Shown here: in pieces, positions 1-7,302 of the stretch
Layout of the letters: the number at the start of each line of letters is the position of its first letter
How positions within the stretch are numbered: the stretch's first letter is position 1
Origin: Granulosicoccus sp965367215
Lineage (GTDB): Bacteria; Pseudomonadota; Gammaproteobacteria; Granulosicoccales; Granulosicoccaceae
NCBI GenBank assembly: GCA_965367215.1
Contig: CBDUIJ010000198.1
Span: 1-10,622 of the forward strand
Direction of reading: 5' to 3'
Length of the DNA: 10,622 nucleotides
Made by a program: the position numbers and the translations under genes
The notes under the pieces: generated by a model
Databases searched by the model: none
The model's input: only the letters and a program-made list of their open reading frames with translations
What the model was told of the DNA's origin: nothing

Positions 1-113
1 CACTCCAATCTATTGGCAGGCAGGCAGATATGTTGAGGGGGTTTGAAAATTATTCTGCATGTTGGCAGTTATCTGGCAGATGCAATGCGCTGAGCTGAGC
101 TGATTCTCCCCTT
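1..113. other. Non-coding flank downstream of the EVE gene, rich in GGCAG
   Basis: No coding region can be supported here. The stretch follows the stop codon of the minus-strand EVE gene. It carries five copies of GGCAG: three in a tandem run at 15-27 and two more at 64-68 and 75-79. There is also a short tandem of TGAGC at 91-100. TTGGCAG occurs at 13-19 and 62-68, each time followed a little later by GGCAGAT. I found no convincing promoter, terminator hairpin or RNA gene. The neighbour to the left is outside the window, so whether this is a promoter or a terminator region cannot be decided. Confidence 0.5.
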
Positions 114-575
114 TCAGGTCGCCAGTTCGAGAATTGTCTGCCAGTGGGCTTCGCTGACCGGCTGGATTGACAGGCGGCTGCCCTTGCGCAGCAATACCAT
201 GTCAGACAGGGCATCCACTTCACGCAGCGCCGTCAGCGACAACACCTCGTCAAATTTCTGCTTGAATTTGACATCTACCATGACCCAGCGAGGCTCATCG
301 GCGCTGGATTTCGGATCGTAATACTTCGATTCCGGATCAAGGGCCGTATAATCGGGATATGCCTCGCGCACGATCTCGACAATACCGACAATACCCGGCA
401 CCTTGCAGCTGGAATGATAGAAGAAACCCAGATCGCCCTTCTTCATTTCATCACGCATCAGATTGCGTGCCTGATAATTACGGATACCGTCCCAATGGTC
501 CTTTTTGCCTTTCATGGCCTTCAGGTCATCGATGCTGAAAGCATCCGGCTCGGATTTGAATAACCAGTAGTTCAT
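114..575 (-). CDS. EVE domain-containing protein (thymocyte nuclear protein 1-like)
   Basis: This 153-residue protein is essentially one EVE domain, a PUA-like fold of the superfamily that includes YTH and ASCH domains and is thought to bind modified bases in RNA or DNA. The visible signatures are typical: WLFKSEP at residues 4-10, WDGIRNYQARN from 28, FFYHSS at 51-56, and a C-terminal LLRKGSRLSIQPVS from 128. Length matches the usual stand-alone bacterial family of about 150 residues, so it looks complete. It has no signal peptide or membrane segment and is predicted cytoplasmic. The start is the ATG at 573-575; another ATG just upstream is out of frame, and the Shine-Dalgarno match (GGGA) is weak. 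The gene is divergent from a DEAD-box RNA helicase, which suggests but does not prove a shared RNA context. The family is clear; the molecular target is unknown. Confidence 0.9.
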   Translation of the reverse strand: MNYWLFKSEPDAFSIDDLKAMKGKKDHWDGIRNYQARNLMRDEMKKGDLGFFYHSSCKVPGIVGIVEIVREAYPDYTALDPESKYYDPKSSADEPRWVMVDVKFKQKFDEVLSLTALREVDALSDMVLLRKGSRLSIQPVSEAHWQTILELAT

Positions 576-623
576 GCAGTTCCCATCGTGGCTGATCAGC
601 TAGCATTACCAGAATAACAGGAC

Positions 624-652
624 AGAGTATTGTGCCGGCTGAACCGGGGCAA
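624..652 (-). promoter_or_regulatory. Candidate sigma-70 promoter for the EVE gene
   Basis: On the minus strand, TTGCCC (647-652) is followed after exactly 17 bases by TACTCT (624-629). These match the -35 consensus at 4 of 6 positions and the -10 consensus at 3 of 6. The site lies about 50 bases upstream of the EVE start. The match is weak and such sites occur by chance, so it is only the best candidate in the 136-base divergent gap (576-711). I saw no convincing promoter for the helicase on the other strand. Confidence 0.2.
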
Positions 653-711
653 CTTCAATAAACGGGCAAGTGTGGTCACCGCTAGGCTCCATAACGCGTT
701 AAGCTCCCGCA

Positions 712-2781
712 ATGCAAGATACCAATACTGTACAGAACTTTTCAGACCTCGATTTGCCCGCCGCCGTGCTGCAGGCTGTCCTGGCCGTGGGATACGAAAC
801 TCCCACTCCCATTCAATCCCGAACCATTCCGCCTCTGGTGGAAGGTCGCGACCTGCTCGGGCACGCGCCCACAGGTACCGGCAAGACGGCGGCCTTTGCG
901 CTGCCCATATTGGCACGACTCGACCTGAACGCCCGCGGCGTGCAGGCACTGGTGCTGGCACCCACGCGCGAGCTTGCCATTCAGGTAGCCGAAGCGTTTG
1001 CCAAATACGCAACTCACATGAAAAACGTGCGAGTCCTGCCCATATACGGCGGACAGGATTACACCGGCCAGATTCGCCAGCTTTCACGCGGCGTGAATAT
1101 CGTGGTCGGCACACCGGGACGCATCATGGACCACATGCGTCGTGGCACCCTTAAACTCGATCACCTGAAGACTCTGGTACTCGACGAAGCGGACGAGATG
1201 CTGCGCATGGGATTCATCGACGATGTCGAATGGATCCTCGAGCAGACACCGTCGAATCGTCAGATGGCCCTGTTCTCGGCCACCATGCCATCGGTCATCC
1301 GGCGCATCGCCAGCAAGCACCTGACCGATCCGGTGGAAGTCACCATCGAAGGCAAGACCACCACTGCCGCGACAATTCGTCAGCGCTTCTGGCTGGTCAG
1401 TGGTCTGCACAAACTCGACGCCCTGACACGCATACTCGAAGCCGAAACCTTCGACGCCATGCTGGTCTTCGTGCGTACACGTACTGCCACCCTGGAACTG
1501 GCTGAAAAGCTGAGTGCCCGCGGGTTTGCCGCCTCGGCCATGAATGGCGACATGCCGCAGAAGCAGCGTGAGCAGATGGTCGACAAGCTCAAGCGTGGCC
1601 AGCTGGATATTCTGGTGGCTACCGATGTCGTGGCACGCGGACTCGACGTCAAGCGCATCAGTCACGTGATCAATTACGACATTCCAAACGATACCGAGGC
1701 CTATGTGCATCGTATCGGTCGAACCGGACGCGCCGGCCGAACCGGCGACGCCATCCTGTTCGTCACCCAGCGCGAACGTCGCATGCTGGGCGCGATCGAA
1801 CGGGCTACCCGACAGAAGATCGAACCCCTGCAACTGCCGACCGTGGAAATGGTCAACAACAAGCGTATCGCCGAGTTCAAGCAGAACATCAGCGATAACC
1901 TGGCCACCGGCGAGCTGGGCTATCTGCAACGTCTGATCGAGGATTTTTCACGCGATCACGATGTACCACCCGAGCGTGTGGCAGCAGCCCTTGCCCGTAT
2001 GTTCCTGGGCGAACAGCCGTTGATCATCAGCGAAAAAAGTGCTCATGGCGAGCGCAAGCAGCGCAAGGAAAAGGTTGATCGCCGAGCCGGCATCCAGGCA
2101 GAGCCACCGGCAGCCCGTGCCAAGAGCGTACACAGTGACGAAGACCGTTCACGCGGCAGGCCTCATCCTGCCGACGCCCGAGAGCAAGCCGTTCGCCGCC
2201 AGCCGGATGCGCCTCAGGCAGTAAACGTCGCAGCCGACAGCCAAGTCGCTCCTGCCGTCGAGAAGCAAGTGCCTTCCGAGTCACGCGCCGATCGTCGCCG
2301 CGCTGCCGATGAAGCTGCCATGGAAATGGAGAACTTCCGTGTCGAAGTCGGCTCCACGCACGGCGTGCAGGCAGAGAATCTGGTTGGCGCCATTGCCAAC
2401 GAGGCAGGTCTCGATGCCGCCTTCATCGGTCGTATCAAGATCGGTGAAACCCACAGCACCGTCGAACTGCCCTCGGGCATGCCCAAGTTCCTGCTCAAGG
2501 ATCTCAAGCGTGTCTGGGTCTGCGAACGCCAGCTGAACATGTCCAAGGTATCCGATGGAACCGAAGGCGCAGCATCGGAGAGTCGCAAATCGAAACCGGC
2601 CAAATCCGGCGACCACAAGAAGCGCGAACTGGGCGGCGGTCACAAGCCACCGAAGAGAGCCTCGGCCTCCAACGACCTCAGCGAACGCAAGAGCGGCCCC
2701 ACGAGCGATGGCAAGGGTGAAGTGCGCAAGAAAGAGCGTCACCGGGATCGCAAGAGCAAGGGCAAGCCTCGCAGCAGTTGA
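712..2781 (+). CDS. deaD: DEAD-box ATP-dependent RNA helicase, DeaD/CsdA type
   Basis: This 689-residue protein unwinds RNA duplexes with ATP; DeaD/CsdA proteins act in ribosome assembly, mRNA decay and cold adaptation. All helicase motifs are visible in order: Q motif (F10 to Q35), motif I APTGTGKT at 52-59, PTRELA at 84-89, TPGR at 134-137, DEAD at 158-161, SAT at 189-191, ATDVVARGLD from 303, and HRIGRTGR at 333-340. A DbpA/CsdA RNA-binding domain (PF03880 type) spans about 541-610. Between the core and this domain lies a charged, low-complexity linker (about 440-540), and a Lys/Arg/Ser-rich tail fills 611-689. Overall order and length fit DeaD rather than the shorter RhlE or DbpA. The ATG at 712 is preceded in frame by a stop at 700-702, so the start is secure although no strong Shine-Dalgarno is seen. 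Motif I has Pro where this family commonly has Gln (AQTGTGKT). Confidence 0.93.
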   Translation: MQDTNTVQNFSDLDLPAAVLQAVLAVGYETPTPIQSRTIPPLVEGRDLLGHAPTGTGKTAAFALPILARLDLNARGVQALVLAPTRELAIQVAEAFAKYATHMKNVRVLPIYGGQDYTGQIRQLSRGVNIVVGTPGRIMDHMRRGTLKLDHLKTLVLDEADEMLRMGFIDDVEWILEQTPSNRQMALFSATMPSVIRRIASKHLTDPVEVTIEGKTTTAATIRQRFWLVSGLHKLDALTRILEAETFDAMLVFVRTRTATLELAEKLSARGFAASAMNGDMPQKQREQMVDKLKRGQLDILVATDVVARGLDVKRISHVINYDIPNDTEAYVHRIGRTGRAGRTGDAILFVTQRERRMLGAIERATRQKIEPLQLPTVEMVNNKRIAEFKQNISDNLATGELGYLQRLIEDFSRDHDVPPERVAAALARMFLGEQPLIISEKSAHGERKQRKEKVDRRAGIQAEPPAARAKSVHSDEDRSRGRPHPADAREQAVRRQPDAPQAVNVAADSQVAPAVEKQVPSESRADRRRAADEAAMEMENFRVEVGSTHGVQAENLVGAIANEAGLDAAFIGRIKIGETHSTVELPSGMPKFLLKDLKRVWVCERQLNMSKVSDGTEGAASESRKSKPAKSGDHKKRELGGGHKPPKRASASNDLSERKSGPTSDGKGEVRKKERHRDRKSKGKPRSS

Positions 2782-2787
2782 TCAGAA

Positions 2788-2813
2788 CCTGCCCGCAAGT
2801 CATCGCGGGCAGG
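2788..2813. terminator. Stem-loop 1 after the helicase (9-bp stem), probable terminator
   Basis: CCTGCCCGC (2788-2796) and GCGGGCAGG (2805-2813) are perfect inverted repeats around an 8-base loop, AAGTCATC. The stem is very GC-rich and begins 6 bases after the helicase stop codon, the usual place for a terminator. No run of T follows on either strand, so it is not a textbook intrinsic terminator. It may protect the mRNA 3' end or act with Rho. The inverted repeat is certain; the function is inferred. Confidence 0.5.
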
Positions 2814-2836
2814 CAGCAGGATCATCTCCAGCTGTA

Positions 2837-2868
2837 TTGTCGGTTCGCTGATCATCGCGAACCGACAA
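2837..2868. terminator. Stem-loop 2 in the convergent gap (12-bp stem), probable bidirectional terminator
   Basis: TTGTCGGTTCGC (2837-2848) and GCGAACCGACAA (2857-2868) form a perfect 12-bp stem around the 8-base loop TGATCATC. It lies 19 bases beyond the stop codon of the minus-strand ATPase gene that ends the operon, and about 55 bases beyond the helicase stop, so it can serve both converging transcripts. The stem ends in A/T pairs on both sides but no T-run follows. The repeat is certain; termination is inferred from position and stem strength. Confidence 0.55.
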
Positions 2869-2887
2869 CAATCATTAGCGACAAGCT

Positions 2888-3898
2888 CTAACTCATTACG
2901 GCCGCAGATACATCCGAAGGCGTACTCGAAGGAGCACGCACCCGGCACCGCACGAAATGCATCGGTGAGATTTCCTCCAGCGGCGGTCGTGCATCCCCAC
3001 AGGCTGGCTCCGCAATCGGGCAGCGTGTGACAAAAGGACAACCGGCCGGTGGATTCATCGGACTGGGCAGATCTCCCTCCAGAACGATTCTCTTGCGACT
3101 GTGACGCAGGGTCGGGTCAGGCAGGGGAATCGCCGACAGCAAGGCCTCCGTATACGGATGCACCGGATTGGCAAACACGGTGGCAGCAGGCCCCTCTTCC
3201 ACCACCATACCCAGATACATGACCGCCACACGATCGGCAATATGTCGAACGACACTCAGGTCGTGGGCAATGAACAGATAGCTCAAGCCCAGTTCACGCT
3301 GCAATCGCATCAGCAGATTCAGGATCTGACTCTGAATGGAGACATCCAGCGCACTGACCGGCTCATCGCAGATGATCAGTTTCGGTGACAGTGCCAGCGC
3401 CCGGGCAATTACCACGCGCTGCCGCTGACCACCAGACAAGGCACCGGGCCTGCGATCTCGCTGATCCGGGTTGAGACCGACCAGCCCCATCAGTTCATCG
3501 ACACGAGCCCTGATCTGCGCGCGCTCCTGGCCATGAATCTGCAACGGCTCGGCAATGGATTCGGCAATCGTGCGCCGTGGATTCAGGGCCGATACCGGAT
3601 CCTGAAAGACGACCTGCAGATCGCGCCAGACCTGACGCCTGCCAGCGGCATCCATCGACGCCAGATCCTGCCCCTGAAATTCGATACGACCCGAGCTCAC
3701 TGGCGCCAGGCCCAGAACCGCATTGCCCAGTGTCGACTTGCCGCAGCCGGATTCACCGACAATGGCGACAGTCTCGTTTTCATCGATACTGATCGAGACT
3801 CCATCAACGGCCTTGACCACGGACTGGCTGCCACCGAATCGTCCGGTACGAACCGGGAAGTGCACTTTCAGGTCACTGATCTGCAACAAGCGGCTCAT
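2888..3898 (-). CDS. Peptide-type ABC importer ATPase, OppF/DppF family
   Basis: This 336-residue cytoplasmic ATPase powers the importer encoded by the same operon, working as a pair with the D subunit just upstream. Walker A GESGCGKS is at 48-55, the Q-loop glutamine at 99, the signature LSGGQRQR at 154-161, Walker B LIICDEP at 174-180, and the switch histidine at 212. The C-terminal oligopeptide-transporter domain (about 230-320) has four cysteines, 287, 293, 300 and 318, in the spacing known to bind a 4Fe-4S cluster in related Dpp/Opp ATPases. The start overlaps the preceding stop by four bases (ATGA) and has a near-perfect ribosome-binding site. It is the last gene of the operon. The substrate cannot be told from an ATPase, so dppF or oppF would be guesses. 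Confidence 0.93.
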   Translation of the reverse strand: MSRLLQISDLKVHFPVRTGRFGGSQSVVKAVDGVSISIDENETVAIVGESGCGKSTLGNAVLGLAPVSSGRIEFQGQDLASMDAAGRRQVWRDLQVVFQDPVSALNPRRTIAESIAEPLQIHGQERAQIRARVDELMGLVGLNPDQRDRRPGALSGGQRQRVVIARALALSPKLIICDEPVSALDVSIQSQILNLLMRLQRELGLSYLFIAHDLSVVRHIADRVAVMYLGMVVEEGPAATVFANPVHPYTEALLSAIPLPDPTLRHSRKRIVLEGDLPSPMNPPAGCPFVTRCPIAEPACGDARPPLEEISPMHFVRCRVRAPSSTPSDVSAAVMS

Positions 3899-4848
3899 AG
3901 CTCACCTCCCAGCGCATGGTGACAGGCGACTCGATGCACCTGGCCGATCATGGCAGGACGCTCGGCACACTGCTCCGTGGCCCGATCGCAGCGCGTTCTG
4001 AAACGACAACCTGCCGGCCAGTCATGAGGACTGGGCACATTGCCCTTGATGGCAAACAGTTCCTGCTTCGGTTCTTCGTCCAGACGCGGAATGGTCTTGA
4101 GCAACATGCTGGTGTAAGGATGGCGTGGCGTGGCGAACAGCGCCTCCACCGGTCCTTGTTCGACGACACGTCCGCCGTACATGACACAGACCTTGTCAGC
4201 CAGTTCGGCCACCACCCCCATGTCATGCGTAATCAGCAGGATCGCCGTATTGGCCTCCTCGGCCAACTCGGACATCAGCGCCAGTATCTGCGCCTGAATG
4301 GTCACATCCAGCGCCGTGGTCGGCTCATCGGCTATCAATAATCGAGGACGGGAGATCAACGCCGCGGCAATCATCACGCGCTGACACATCCCGCCCGAGA
4401 GCTCTGTCGGCAATTGCCTCGCTCGGCGTTCAGGCTCCGGAATGCCGACTCGCCTGAGCATATCGACGGCCTGCCGGCTGGCCTCCTCCACTGACGCCCG
4501 TCCGTGCACGATCAGACTTTCAGCCACTTGATCTCCGACCGGCGCCAGCGGGTTCAGTGACGATACCGGCTCCTGAAAGATCATGGCGAGCTCCGATCCG
4601 CGCAAGGCACGCAGCTGCTCATCATCGAGCTGTGTCAGATCGACACCATCGAAAAGAATACTGCCGCGCTGTCGTTGCAGGCCATCAGCCAGCAAGCCCA
4701 TGATCGACAACGCTGTCAGCGATTTGCCCGAACCACTTTCACCTACCAGCGCCACCACTTCACCCGGCTCGACGCTGAGCGAGACCCCATCGACCAGTGA
4801 CAGATCACCAGCACCGATGGCCAGATCATCGATGGCGAGCAGGCTCAT
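3895..4848 (-). CDS. Peptide-type ABC importer ATPase, OppD/DppD family
   Basis: This 317-residue protein is the partner ATPase of the F subunit. Walker A GESGSGKS is at 36-43, the Q-loop FQEP at 91-94, the signature LSGGMCQR at 150-157, Walker B LLIADEP at 170-176 followed by TTALDVTIQAQ, and the switch histidine at 208. The C-terminal domain has cysteines 281, 287, 294 and 309, the 4Fe-4S-type arrangement. The GGM signature and the DEPTTALDVTIQAQ block are typical of D rather than F subunits. The ATG overlaps the stop of the gamma-glutamyltransferase-family gene by four bases, and there is no strong Shine-Dalgarno, so translation probably depends on coupling. The cysteine in the signature replaces the Arg or Ser most often found there. 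Family assignment is firm; the transported substrate is unknown. Confidence 0.93.
   Translation of the reverse strand: MSLLAIDDLAIGAGDLSLVDGVSLSVEPGEVVALVGESGSGKSLTALSIMGLLADGLQRQRGSILFDGVDLTQLDDEQLRALRGSELAMIFQEPVSSLNPLAPVGDQVAESLIVHGRASVEEASRQAVDMLRRVGIPEPERRARQLPTELSGGMCQRVMIAAALISRPRLLIADEPTTALDVTIQAQILALMSELAEEANTAILLITHDMGVVAELADKVCVMYGGRVVEQGPVEALFATPRHPYTSMLLKTIPRLDEEPKQELFAIKGNVPSPHDWPAGCRFRTRCDRATEQCAERPAMIGQVHRVACHHALGGEL
3902..3909 (-). promoter_or_regulatory. Strong ribosome-binding site for the F ATPase
   Basis: On the minus strand GGAGGTGA lies just upstream of the ATG (3896-3898), with GGAGG six bases from the start. It matches the 16S rRNA 3' end almost perfectly and is the strongest such site in the operon, inside the last codons of the D gene. 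It confirms the start and suggests the F subunit is also translated by independent initiation. Confidence 0.8.
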
Positions 4849-6437
4849 TTCGCTGCTACCGCCGCAGCCCAGGGGCTGTTCGGATGAACCGCACCGACAT
4901 TGGGTGCGCCCTCCCTGCCGGCCTGAACCATGGATGGGATGGCGAACTGCACCGGGTGCAGGGAGTCTTCGGTAATCTGCACCGGATACATGCCGGATAT
5001 GGCCGTCGCCGTATCCGCCGTGGCCAGACGATTGACCAGTATCGTGGGTGTGCTCGCATCGATACGCGGCGCATGCACCGCGTCCTCAGGTGACATGTCC
5101 CGGTCAATCACGCAGGACAGCAGTTGCAGTATGGCTGGAAATATCTGTCGTCCACCGGCGGCGCCAATGGCGATATCGGGCTTGCCATCACGCGTCGTGA
5201 TCACCGGTGACATATTGGCCAATGGCTTCACACCACCGCAAATGGAATTGGGCTGACCCGGTCGAGGGTCGAACCACATCATGCCGTTGTTGAGTAGTAG
5301 CTCCAGATCCGGTGCGACGACCTTGGAGCCAAATCGGGACAACAGGGTATTGGTCAGCGAGACCATATTGCCCTGCCCATCGATGACCGACAGATGACTG
5401 GTGCAATCACCGCCGGATGCGGCATGTCCCATTTCCCGCAAACGCGATTCATAGGCTTGTCGTATGGCCTTGGCATAGGCTGCTGCGGCCTCGGCACTGC
5501 TGGCAGCAGCCAGATCCTGTTCGCTCAGTTCGGCAAGGGCCTGCACCAGACTGGGTCCGCCAGAGAGACCCGGTATGGTGTGTACCAACCTGTCCCGATA
5601 AACACTCTGTGCCGCATCCTGCCAGACAGGACGATACTCGGACAGATCACGAGCCGTCATTTTCGAACCGATCTCGTTGAGATTCTGCAGCAGGGTTTGT
5701 GCAACCTGGCCTTCGTAGAAGTCTCGAGGACCGTGTTCGGCCAGGCGCCGCAACATTGCCGCCTTGGCCGGCATCGGCAGCAGGCGACAACTGGGGTCTT
5801 CCGGGTCGGCTACGCGTCGTGACGCGTCCAGAAACAGGCTCTTTGCCGCCGTCTGACTCGACAAGCCCGGTGTATCGATGGCCAGTGCCAGCTCGGCAAA
5901 CCAGTCGATGCGCATGCCTCTTTCTGCCAACGCAATGGCAGGCGCCAGGGCATCAGCCCAGGACAGCGTACCGTGGCGCTGCAGCGCCTCGGCCAGGCCT
6001 GCCACGGCACCGGGCACACAGACTGACATGGGGCCGATCAGATTGCGGTTCTCTTGCACGGAAGGCCAGTTGAACCAGTCACCGCCAGCGCCGCCCACCA
6101 GCGGATAGTCGGCAATATCCGCCTTTTCCGGGGCACGCAGATTGAAGTCCAGCGCCTCGACCACGCCACTGGTATCCGCATGCAGCAGAAACCCACCGCC
6201 GCCAAGCCCACTCAACCAGGGCTCCAGCACTGACAGTGCCAGCGCCGTAGCCACCGCCGCGTCCATGGCATTGCCGCCGTTCTCCAGAATGGTGGCGCCC
6301 ACCTTGGCAGCCTCCTCATTCTGAGCAGCAACGATACCGCCTGCGCTCTCCACCTGGGGCTTGGTCACCGCCCAGGCCTGACCCGAGCGAGAGGCAGACG
6401 AGCTGCCTTGACGTGCCGGGCTCGCCGCATTATCCAT
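4845..6437 (-). CDS. Gamma-glutamyltransferase-family Ntn hydrolase
   Basis: The family are Ntn hydrolases that cleave gamma-glutamyl or related amide bonds after self-cleavage into large and small subunits. This 530-residue protein has the usual full length. In the large subunit, VAAQNEEAAKVGATILENGGNAMDAAVA-type sequence (from about 37), GLGGGGF at 77-83 and RAPEKA at 101-106 fit the family; R101 should bind the substrate carboxylate. The expected cleavage site is C345/T346, with T346 (codon 5400-5402) of CTSHLSVID as nucleophile. Downstream, GGVKPLANMSP (401-411) and the GG pair at 428-429 match known active-site elements. The usual TTH is TSH here. The N-terminus (1-20) is Ser/Ala/Arg-rich with no hydrophobic stretch, so unlike periplasmic Ggt it should stay in the cytoplasm. 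AGGAAG seven bases before the ATG supports this start, which overlaps the preceding gene by eight bases. Related activities (acylases) cannot be excluded. Confidence 0.9.
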   Translation of the reverse strand: MDNAASPARQGSSSASRSGQAWAVTKPQVESAGGIVAAQNEEAAKVGATILENGGNAMDAAVATALALSVLEPWLSGLGGGGFLLHADTSGVVEALDFNLRAPEKADIADYPLVGGAGGDWFNWPSVQENRNLIGPMSVCVPGAVAGLAEALQRHGTLSWADALAPAIALAERGMRIDWFAELALAIDTPGLSSQTAAKSLFLDASRRVADPEDPSCRLLPMPAKAAMLRRLAEHGPRDFYEGQVAQTLLQNLNEIGSKMTARDLSEYRPVWQDAAQSVYRDRLVHTIPGLSGGPSLVQALAELSEQDLAAASSAEAAAAYAKAIRQAYESRLREMGHAASGGDCTSHLSVIDGQGNMVSLTNTLLSRFGSKVVAPDLELLLNNGMMWFDPRPGQPNSICGGVKPLANMSPVITTRDGKPDIAIGAAGGRQIFPAILQLLSCVIDRDMSPEDAVHAPRIDASTPTILVNRLATADTATAISGMYPVQITEDSLHPVQFAIPSMVQAGREGAPNVGAVHPNSPWAAAVAAK

Positions 6438-7302
6438 TGTGTGTCTTCCTGTCGTTGATCGGTGTGAGCATGTCGAGCGTCACGTCCAGAGCGTTGCTCA
6501 ATGTCTTGTGGTGTGTCGCAATCTGTCCACAGCTTGTGCACCAGACCGAATCATCTTCGATCAGCTTGCGCAGGATTCTCTCCAGCATCTCGACCCGGGC
6601 AGCACGACCGGATATCCAGTCATGCACAGTCAGCATGAACAGTCCACCGTCACGAGTCTGGGCCGCCGCATCGTTGGCCCATTGCAGCTCCACTTCGGCA
6701 TCCGGTCGTGGTGATTTGTCACCAGCCCCGAGAAACTTGAAGAAGATGGCATCGTCGTTATCCCAGCGCACCGGGACCTCGGTCACCCCGGCAATGCTGT
6801 ACGGCACATCCTCCCCCATCAGGGAGCTGTCCCACAGATCATGGCGTGCCAGCTCACTCAGCATATGCGGAGTCATCTCCCAGGCAGGAGAGCGAAAACC
6901 CTGCGGCTTCAGACCAGTCTGCGCCACGAAGAGCTCGATGGACGATTCCAGTGCCTCGGAGAACTGTTCATCGTTGATGTCCGATACCAGCTCATGAAAA
7001 TAGCCATGCAGTGCAATCTCGTGCCCACGCTCCAGCAACCCCGGCAACAGCTCCGGATTGTCTTCGGCGACAACACCTGGTACGAAAAAACTGCCCTGAA
7101 TGCCAAGCCTGTCCAGCATGGCAACCATCCGGGTCAGACCGGCTCGCATACCGTACTGACGATGCTCGCGAGCCGCCAGCGTCTCCGGCAGGTTTGTCCG
7201 ATGCTGCCAGTACCACGGAGCGTTGGCATCGACATCGACCGAAAAACAGGCAGCCGAACGTTTTCCCTCAGGCCATGCGTACGCTGTGCGATTCCAGATC
7301 AC
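6430..7302 (-). CDS. Polysaccharide deacetylase-family (NodB-fold) hydrolase, probably cytoplasmic
   Basis: This 290-residue enzyme has the carbohydrate esterase 4 / NodB-type fold. The visible motifs are SVDVD at 21-25 (catalytic-base and metal aspartates), HGYFHE at 99-104 with the metal-binding HxxxH pair H99/H103, GFRSPAWE at 135-142, and a late TVHDW with H227. There is no signal peptide or membrane segment. With its length and sequence style this resembles the subgroup that includes PuuE allantoinase, cyclic imidase and Helicobacter PgdA-like proteins, several of which hydrolyse C-N bonds of small molecules rather than polymers. Its place between importer genes fits a small imported substrate; that is inference. 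The start is taken as GTG (7300-7302), overlapping the SDR stop as GTGA. No ATG precedes the first motif, and the Shine-Dalgarno is weak. The fold is clear, the reaction is not. Confidence 0.88.
   Translation of the reverse strand: MIWNRTAYAWPEGKRSAACFSVDVDANAPWYWQHRTNLPETLAAREHRQYGMRAGLTRMVAMLDRLGIQGSFFVPGVVAEDNPELLPGLLERGHEIALHGYFHELVSDINDEQFSEALESSIELFVAQTGLKPQGFRSPAWEMTPHMLSELARHDLWDSSLMGEDVPYSIAGVTEVPVRWDNDDAIFFKFLGAGDKSPRPDAEVELQWANDAAAQTRDGGLFMLTVHDWISGRAARVEMLERILRKLIEDDSVWCTSCGQIATHHKTLSNALDVTLDMLTPINDRKTHNG
6445..6450 (-). promoter_or_regulatory. Ribosome-binding site fixing the gamma-glutamyltransferase-family start
   Basis: AGGAAG on the minus strand stands seven bases before the ATG at 6435-6437. 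It favours this start over the in-frame GTG at codon 24, where the conserved core begins, and so keeps the Ser/Ala/Arg-rich N-terminal extension in the protein. Confidence 0.65.

Noticed and set aside
71..81. Small inverted repeat ATCTG/CAGAT as a terminator for the EVE gene
   Set aside because: The arms are five bases with a one-base centre, which cannot form a stable hairpin, and no T-run follows.
576..711. A promoter for the helicase in the divergent gap
   Set aside because: Hexamers such as CATAAC (690-695) and TTGTGC (630-635) have no partner at proper spacing, or would leave a leader of only about ten bases.
596..1114. Minus-strand open frame of 172 codons across the divergent gap and helicase start
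   Set aside because: Its sequence is low-complexity, rich in Arg, Trp and Ala, and mirrors the helicase N-terminus. There is no supporting ribosome-binding site or family resemblance.
1084..1929. Minus-strand open frame of 281 codons inside the helicase gene
   Set aside because: It overlaps the conserved helicase motifs on the other strand and shows no domain of its own.
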